From Ilumatobacteraceae bacterium (GTDB lineage: Bacteria; Actinomycetota; Acidimicrobiia; Acidimicrobiales; Ilumatobacteraceae): a stretch of 5,817 nt of DNA. The position numbers and the translations under genes were made by a program. Shown piece by piece: positions 1 through 4,387 of this stretch. The DNA lies in contig JALRJT010000180.1 of assembly GCA_023254985.1 (NCBI GenBank), positions 1 through 5,817 on the forward strand, read 5' to 3'. Position 1 is the stretch's first letter; each line of letters opens with the position of its first letter. The notes under the pieces are model-generated. The model did not search any database. It was not told the DNA's origin and worked only from the letters and a program-made list of their open reading frames with translations.

Positions 1-200
1 GCCACGACCGTATCGCCGATGGCTACGTCGTCGAGCGCGACGCCAAGCGATTTTTCGTGCTCCTCGGCAAGGTGGCGCGGTCCATCGGGTCGATCGCGGT
101 CAACTACGGGAAACTCAAGCGCGCGTATCGCGCCGCGTATCCCGAGATGGTGAGCGACGCTGCGTGGGAAGCCCGCTTCAGCGCTGCGCTGAAGCCGTAA
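1..200 (+). CDS. C-terminal fragment of an unrecognised protein (5' end outside window)
   Basis: This is the last 65 codons of an open reading frame, read from base 3 and ending with TAA at 198-200. The frame has no internal stop, and its third positions are G/C-rich like the genes around it, so I take it as real. The tail is basic and aromatic, with stretches such as KRFFVLLGKVARSIG and NYGKLKRAYRAAYPEM, and ends in SAALKP. I see no catalytic motif, no clear transmembrane helix and no domain I can name, so I give no function. Its last 23 bases overlap the 3' end of the convergent wall-enzyme gene on the minus strand. A perfect palindrome follows 16 bases after the stop and may end its transcript. 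Confidence 0.6.
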   Translation, partial: HDRIADGYVVERDAKRFFVLLGKVARSIGSIAVNYGKLKRAYRAAYPEMVSDAAWEARFSAALKP

Positions 201-2550
201 GCAACGCGATCCAGGTGGTGCGATCGATCGCACCGGACTGCTTCAAGCCAACCGACTTCTGGAAGCGCTTCACCAGCCTGGTGGTGCCAGAACCATAGAT
301 CCCATCCGCGCGAACCTTGACCTTGAGCACTCGTGCGAGTGCGGTCTGTGCCGTCGCAACCGTGGAGTGCTTGGTGCCTCTCGACAGTTTCACCGTCGTC
401 GGATCTATGCCGAGCAGTGCGAGCACCGCATCATCGGCCACGCCGTCGACGGGGAGTGCGTTCATGGTCTCGACCTTGGAGACTGCCGCAGCCGTGCCCT
501 TGCCGAAGATGCCATCAGTGAAGATGCGCTTCTTCTTCGGGAGCGCAAGGTAGGAGTTGAGCGCAGTTTGCAGTTGCTTCACGTTCTCGCCGCGGTCACC
601 GCGTGCGAGTGGCACACCGAGCGGTACGACCGTGGCATTGCCGACCGTGATCACCCCGCTGGCTCGCAGGGAATCGAGCTCGCGGCGCAGGAACAATGCG
701 AACTCCGCCCGACCGGTGGTGGTGAGGTGCACGTCGTCGCGGAACCAGCGCGACTGGGTCGGCGCGCTCGACGCTGCATTCCAGTCGAGGACCGTGACGT
801 TCGGATACGAGTTGGCGGCATTCGCGAGCACCGCGTTCGACAACGGGTAATTCCGCGAGGCGCGACGCGTGGAGAGGTTGACGAAGATGATGCGCTGCAC
901 GCCACGCGCGGTGAGGGAGTTCACCACCTGATCGACGTCGCTCTGGAACGTGTTCGGGTCGTCGTTGTAGCCGAGCTGCACCATCACGATGTTCGGATAC
1001 TGCTCGGGGGTGAGTGAATCGATGATCGAGAGTGCATCGGGCTTGCCCGAGGCCGCCGCCACACACGACGGGCCAACCATGCAGCGATTCGAGAGCGCTT
1101 GGTAGTTCACGTTCGGATATGCGGGGCGCACGATGCCGTTGAATTCGGCAGAGATGCTTTCGCCGACTGAGTCTCCGACGAAGAGCATCGATCCGACCGG
1201 TGCGGCATCGATCGTCGCACCGGCGATCGAACTGGTGTCGAACCAAGGGGCAGGGAGACTGAAAGACGATTTGAACGTCCAGCCCGAGACGCTGACGGTG
1301 GCCGCGGTGCCCACGATGTCGACCGAGGTCGCATACCCGTTGAACTCTGCCCCGAGACCGTCGTGATTCGTGACGACTTGGGTGAGCGTGCCGATCTGGG
1401 GATACTTTGCCTGTAACTGCGCAGCCGAGATCACGCGCGTCCACACGAGAAGCGAGTTGACGGGATCACTCGCACGATCACCGGCGTCGTCCTTGGCGGG
1501 GAACGTGCCGCCCGCGGTGCGACCGCCGTTGGAGGAGGTGAATTCCGTGCGCGCGGGTTGACCCTGCGGCGTGATGATCGCCACGCTCGCGGTTTCGGCG
1601 ATCGCTTGGTCGGTGAGTGGATGTTCGAGTGAGGAGAACCCGTCGTTCAGCGCTTCGCGCACGCCCGCGCCGCCGTACACCTGGCAGTCCTGGGAGTCAC
1701 ACGTGCGTGCGAGGTTCACATAGCGGTTCTCGGTTGCTGCGTACGAGCGAGCAGCGACGGCCTGCGCGCGAAGGGCATTCATGCCCGCGCCACCTGCAGC
1801 GTTTCCCCATTCGGCGGGGGACTCGCGTGGCACCACGCCGCGCAAGTAACTCTCCATCGGCAGGACGTTGATCGTGCGGTTCTCACCACGAGCGTTGTTC
1901 ACCGCGCGCACCTCGCCGCGGTAGTACCGAATCTTGAAGCGACCATTCGTGCGCGGCTCACACAGACCGATCTGGGTCTCGGCAGGAGCCGCAGGGTCGG
2001 CACCCGTCGTTGTGGTGAACGAGGCGACGTCTGCGACATCGGCAATCTGCGTGAAACCTTCAGCTGCGGGATTGTCGGTGGCGGCGCACTTGCGCTCCAT
2101 CGAACCCCACACGCGATACACGCGGTTGGCGACTTCGCGAGCGACGAGCGAGACCCATGTGCGGCCGGGTGCTGGGTCCTGCACGAAGATCGCGTTCCCT
2201 GCATCGGCGACGACCGCGGTCGAATTGGCGTAGATGGTGGAGACCCGCGTCATGTCGCTGCCGGTGAGTACGACTGACATTTCTTGATTGGGGTCGGGCA
2301 ACGGCGCCACGACGTTGCCGGTCGGGCCGCCGTAGTAGAAGTCGAGGATCTGCTGCCACTGCCAGCCATACGACGTAGCCCATCCGTATGAGCCGTACTG
2401 GCTCATACCGCGCCCGTGGCCGTAGCCACGGCCCGACACGACGATGGCGTTCGGCAGGAGTCCGTCCTCGGCCTGCACGGGGGCCGCGATTGACACGAAG
2501 CACGTGGCGACAACGCCAATGACGAGTGCTTTGAGTGGGGGTTTACGCAT
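178..2550 (-). CDS. Secreted SpoIID/LytB-domain, SGNH-hydrolase, peptidoglycan-binding protein
   Basis: An exported cell-wall enzyme of 790 residues, numbered from the ATG at 2550. Residues 1-27 look like a signal peptide (basic RKPPLK, hydrophobic core, cleavage after PVQA). A glycine-rich GRGYGHGRGMSQYG lies at 40-53. The SpoIID/LytB core follows at about 204-350: NVLPMESYLRGVVPRE at 228-243 with E243 matching the family's catalytic glutamate, ALRAQAVAARSYA at 259-271, CQVYGG at 289-294 and SSNGGRTAGG near 340. SpoIID enzymes are lytic transglycosylases acting on glycan strands. An SGNH/GDSL domain covers about 454-630: GDSV with S461, QLGYND with G527 and N529, and DDVHL with D605 and H608. 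Two peptidoglycan-binding repeats follow at about 649-713 and 722-784, each with a DGI(F/Y)G(K/S)GT core. Cysteines pair up at 155/197, 284/289 and 490/496, as in an exported protein. An in-frame ATG at 2583 would add 11 residues; I prefer 2550 because AGGAG precedes it and the signal peptide then starts cleanly. A GATAAT at 2594-2599 could be its own -10 box. The SGNH substrate is inferred, not shown. Confidence 0.93.
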   Translation of the reverse strand: MRKPPLKALVIGVVATCFVSIAAPVQAEDGLLPNAIVVSGRGYGHGRGMSQYGSYGWATSYGWQWQQILDFYYGGPTGNVVAPLPDPNQEMSVVLTGSDMTRVSTIYANSTAVVADAGNAIFVQDPAPGRTWVSLVAREVANRVYRVWGSMERKCAATDNPAAEGFTQIADVADVASFTTTTGADPAAPAETQIGLCEPRTNGRFKIRYYRGEVRAVNNARGENRTINVLPMESYLRGVVPRESPAEWGNAAGGAGMNALRAQAVAARSYAATENRYVNLARTCDSQDCQVYGGAGVREALNDGFSSLEHPLTDQAIAETASVAIITPQGQPARTEFTSSNGGRTAGGTFPAKDDAGDRASDPVNSLLVWTRVISAAQLQAKYPQIGTLTQVVTNHDGLGAEFNGYATSVDIVGTAATVSVSGWTFKSSFSLPAPWFDTSSIAGATIDAAPVGSMLFVGDSVGESISAEFNGIVRPAYPNVNYQALSNRCMVGPSCVAAASGKPDALSIIDSLTPEQYPNIVMVQLGYNDDPNTFQSDVDQVVNSLTARGVQRIIFVNLSTRRASRNYPLSNAVLANAANSYPNVTVLDWNAASSAPTQSRWFRDDVHLTTTGRAEFALFLRRELDSLRASGVITVGNATVVPLGVPLARGDRGENVKQLQTALNSYLALPKKKRIFTDGIFGKGTAAAVSKVETMNALPVDGVADDAVLALLGIDPTTVKLSRGTKHSTVATAQTALARVLKVKVRADGIYGSGTTRLVKRFQKSVGLKQSGAIDRTTWIALLTASAQR
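217..234. terminator. Perfect 18-bp palindrome past a convergent stop codon, possible hairpin
   Basis: GGTGCGATCGATCGCACC is a perfect inverted repeat. As RNA it can form a 7-bp stem (GGTGCGA/TCGCACC) with a TCGA loop. It begins 16 bases after the TAA of the plus-strand gene fragment and has no T-run behind it, so it is not a classical intrinsic terminator. Many actinobacterial terminators lack the U-tract, which keeps the idea open. The same bases encode Gly-Ala-Ile-Asp-Arg-Thr in the last peptidoglycan-binding repeat of the minus-strand gene. It could therefore be a coding coincidence helped by the CGATCG richness of this DNA. Confidence 0.3.
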
Positions 2551-2560
2551 GGTGAAGGAA

Positions 2561-2567
2561 TCTCCTC
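2561..2567 (-). promoter_or_regulatory. Ribosome binding site deciding the start of the wall-enzyme gene
   Basis: Read on the minus strand this is GAGGAGA, ending 10 bases before the ATG at 2550. The spacing is slightly long but usable. The alternative ATG pair at 2583/2580 has only GGTAGG directly against it, too close to work as a normal Shine-Dalgarno site. This favours the 790-residue protein over the 801-residue one. Confidence 0.5.
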
Positions 2568-2619
2568 GCCCGCTTCTCATCATCCTACCCGTGATTATCG
2601 GCAGGGTCTGGGCAAGTCT

Positions 2620-3507
2620 TTAGGCTGATTCGCTCGTTGATGCGAGCACGTCGCGCTGCTGAATCACGACTCCTGCGAGCACGAGTGCGATGCCGAGATA
2701 TTCAACGGCGGTCGGCATCTGGTCGAGGAAGATCATTCCAAACACCACTGCGGTGACGGGCAGCAGTGCGAGAAGTACGGAGAAGCGTCGCACGGGAATA
2801 CGACGCAACACCGTTTGTTCGATGCCGTAACCGATCGCATTCGACAACAGCCCGACGAGCACACACCAACCGATGAGTGATGGCTGCGACCATGCGGGTC
2901 CGCTTTGCGGTGCACCAAACGGCGCGATCACGACCGCGCCAACCGCGAGTCCGACGCCGAGTCCGGCGATGCCGCGGTCGAGCGCGGCGACCCTGGCGCC
3001 GATCACGATGTATGCGGCCCAGCACGCAGACGCGAGGAAAATGAAGAGCAACCCGAGTGGTTCGCCGCTCAGTTCCAGTCCCGACAGCACGACGACGCCG
3101 AGCGTCGCGCAGCCGAGCGCGATCGCGTTGCGTACGGAACGCGTGGTGAGTGCGGCCACGCAGATCGGCCCAATGAACTCGATCGCCACGCCCTTGCCCA
3201 TGTCGAGGCGGTCGATTGCGAGATAGAAGGTCAGGTTCATGAGCGCAACCGCGATGCCGAAGATGGACGCCGAGGCGAATTCACTGCGCGACCACTTGCC
3301 TCCGCGCATCAATTGGGGGATCGACACGAGGATGCAGATTGCGGCCGCACCGATCACTCGGAACCATGCAACGCTCGCCGGGGCGAGGTCGTCGAACAAC
3401 TTGACGGCGATGACCGCGCCCGCGTACTGCGCACTCGCAGACGCGACGAAGAACGCCTCGGGTGGAACTCCACTGCGAGTGCGCCGGGTTACGGCGGACT
3501 CACTCAC
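2620..3507 (-). CDS. EamA/DMT-family inner-membrane exporter, RhtA-like
   Basis: A 295-residue integral membrane protein with about ten hydrophobic segments (roughly 17-36, 44-63, 76-97, 105-122, 125-143, 149-170, 180-197, 210-227, 241-263, 266-284). This is the two-times-five helix layout of EamA drug/metabolite transporters, at the usual length. FYLAIDRLDMGKGVAIEFIGP at about 94-114 and RIPVRRFSVLLALLP at 236-250 recall the RhtA branch, whose E. coli member exports homoserine and threonine. The substrate here cannot be read from sequence. The start is GTG at 3507: it overlaps the TGA of the upstream aldolase-like gene as GTGA, and no good Shine-Dalgarno site is visible, so translation is probably coupled. 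The stop is TAA at 2622-2620, 69 bases before the chosen start of the wall enzyme. The family call is firm; the RhtA-like placement is moderate. Confidence 0.9.
   Translation of the reverse strand: MSESAVTRRTRSGVPPEAFFVASASAQYAGAVIAVKLFDDLAPASVAWFRVIGAAAICILVSIPQLMRGGKWSRSEFASASIFGIAVALMNLTFYLAIDRLDMGKGVAIEFIGPICVAALTTRSVRNAIALGCATLGVVVLSGLELSGEPLGLLFIFLASACWAAYIVIGARVAALDRGIAGLGVGLAVGAVVIAPFGAPQSGPAWSQPSLIGWCVLVGLLSNAIGYGIEQTVLRRIPVRRFSVLLALLPVTAVVFGMIFLDQMPTAVEYLGIALVLAGVVIQQRDVLASTSESA
3504..3507 (-). other. GTGA start/stop overlap between two co-directional genes
   Basis: On the minus strand the four bases GTGA hold the GTG start of the transporter and the TGA stop of the aldolase-like protein. 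Such overlaps usually mean one mRNA and ribosome re-initiation. The preceding bases (GAACTGTTTGA) contain no strong Shine-Dalgarno sequence, which fits coupling. Confidence 0.75.
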
Positions 3508-4316
3508 TCAAACAGTTCGGGATCGGTCGCGCAGATCTCTTGGAAGAGCGGCTGGAACTGGAACCATCCGGACTCGGGGAAGCCGGTCAACTGTTGCGTG
3601 TACGTCGCCGACTCGTGCGGGATGAGGATCGGCTTGCCCGCCGCCTCTGCAGCGAGTTGTGCTTGGCAACTGCGTTCCATCGTGATGAACCAATAGGCGG
3701 CCGCCTCGACGGTGGTGCCGACGGTGAACAGTCCGTGGTTCTGGTGAATCGCCGCCTTGCCCTTCGGGAACTTGCTCGCGAACTCTTCGCCGGCCTCGAC
3801 TTCGAACACGACCTTGCCGCCTTGTTCGGAAATCACGACGTGGTCGTCATAGAAAATGCAGGCATCTTGGGTGATCGGATCGAGCTTGCGACCGAGTGAG
3901 GAGAACGCCTTGCCGTATACCGAGTGTGCGTGCGCGGCTCCGATGACGTCGGGGCGTGCCTTGTGGATCGCGGCGTGCAACACGAAGGCCGCGCGGTTCA
4001 CCGGCTGGTCGCCGTAAACGACGTCTCCCGAGTGGTTGACGAGGATCAGATCGCTGACCTTCATCTGGCGGAAGCTCTTGCCGAACGGATTCACCCAGAA
4101 GTGGTCAGTGAATTCCGGATCGCGTGCGGTGATGTGACCTGCCACACCTTCGCCGAAGCCGAGGCGACCGAACACGCGCAGCGCGGCCGCGAGACCGATT
4201 TTGCGGGCTTGGCGCTCTTCTTCGAGTGTCGCATAGGTCGGCCGGCCGATCGAGGCGACCGTCTTTGGCGTCAGTTCGACGCCGTCAATCATCCGAGACT
4301 TCTCCGTCATGGTCAT
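3504..4316 (-). CDS. Class II aldolase/adducin-fold protein
   Basis: A soluble 270-residue protein with the class II aldolase/adducin head fold. Visible marks are RLGFGEGVAGHITAR at 51-65 (the GN/GHIS-type phosphate loop region), RPDVIGAAHAHSVYGKAFS at 121-139 with the metal ligands H129 and H131, and QNHGLFTVG at 192-200 with the third ligand H194. These three histidines match the Zn ligands of FucA-type aldolases. The catalytic glutamate of FucA (E73) does not seem to be kept: aligning back from RPD, its place falls in NRAAFVLH, at A110. Many bacterial and fungal adducin-like members share this change, so a classical sugar-phosphate aldolase role should not be assumed. Some members of the fold (CloR/NovR type) act as iron oxygenases. 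No signal peptide or membrane segment is seen. The start at 4316 is supported by a TAGTCT box 6 bases upstream (leaderless); a second ATG lies at 4310. It is first in a pair with the exporter gene. Confidence 0.9.
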   Translation of the reverse strand: MTMTEKSRMIDGVELTPKTVASIGRPTYATLEEERQARKIGLAAALRVFGRLGFGEGVAGHITARDPEFTDHFWVNPFGKSFRQMKVSDLILVNHSGDVVYGDQPVNRAAFVLHAAIHKARPDVIGAAHAHSVYGKAFSSLGRKLDPITQDACIFYDDHVVISEQGGKVVFEVEAGEEFASKFPKGKAAIHQNHGLFTVGTTVEAAAYWFITMERSCQAQLAAEAAGKPILIPHESATYTQQLTGFPESGWFQFQPLFQEICATDPELFE

Positions 4317-4328
4317 GGGGCAAGACTA
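4317..4328 (-). promoter_or_regulatory. Probable leaderless -10 promoter for the aldolase-like gene
   Basis: On the minus strand TAGTCT (4328-4323) fits the actinobacterial TANNNT -10 motif. It is followed by six bases (TGCCCC) and then the ATG at 4316, so transcription would start at or next to the A of ATG. There is no Shine-Dalgarno sequence in front of the start, as expected for a leaderless message. No convincing -35 hexamer is seen. Confidence 0.45.
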
Positions 4329-4374
4329 GCCATGCTCTTTCAGCCTCGGACTCTGTCCCAGACGGCGAACCTCG

Positions 4375-4387
4375 TAACCTAGAGACG
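4375..4387 (+). promoter_or_regulatory. Probable leaderless -10 promoter for the mutase gene
   Basis: TAACCT at 4375-4380 fits TANNNT and is followed by seven bases (AGAGACG) before the ATG at 4388, placing the likely transcription start on the start codon. No Shine-Dalgarno sequence precedes the ATG at a normal distance. A direct repeat of AACCT (4368-4372 and 4376-4380) overlaps it, too short to call an operator. No clear -35 box is visible. Confidence 0.45.

Noticed and set aside
367..1017. A 216-codon plus-strand frame opposite the wall-enzyme gene
   Set aside because: It is the antisense shadow of the SGNH and peptidoglycan-binding part; no ribosome site or domain supports it.
596..1444. 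A 282-codon minus-strand frame in another phase inside the wall-enzyme gene
   Set aside because: The wall enzyme's SGNH and SpoIID motifs lie in the competing frame. The alternative product is Arg/His-rich and has no recognisable motif.
2450..2550. Cys in the wall enzyme's signal sequence (residue 17) as a lipoprotein site
   Set aside because: The residues before it are VAT, not a lipobox such as LAG or LSA, and a good signal peptidase I site (PVQA) follows.
2905..3696. A 263-codon plus-strand frame across the transporter and aldolase genes
   Set aside because: It runs antisense across two well-supported genes and their overlap, and the product is low-complexity and charged.
4349..4369. GGACTCTGTCC as an operator in the divergent gap
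   Set aside because: Arms of only 4 bp are expected often by chance; I mention it as context but do not annotate it.
4332..4382. A 16-codon plus-strand frame just ahead of the mutase, considered as a leader peptide
   Set aside because: With the proposed start of transcription at the mutase ATG it would not be in the message, and it has no ribosome binding site.
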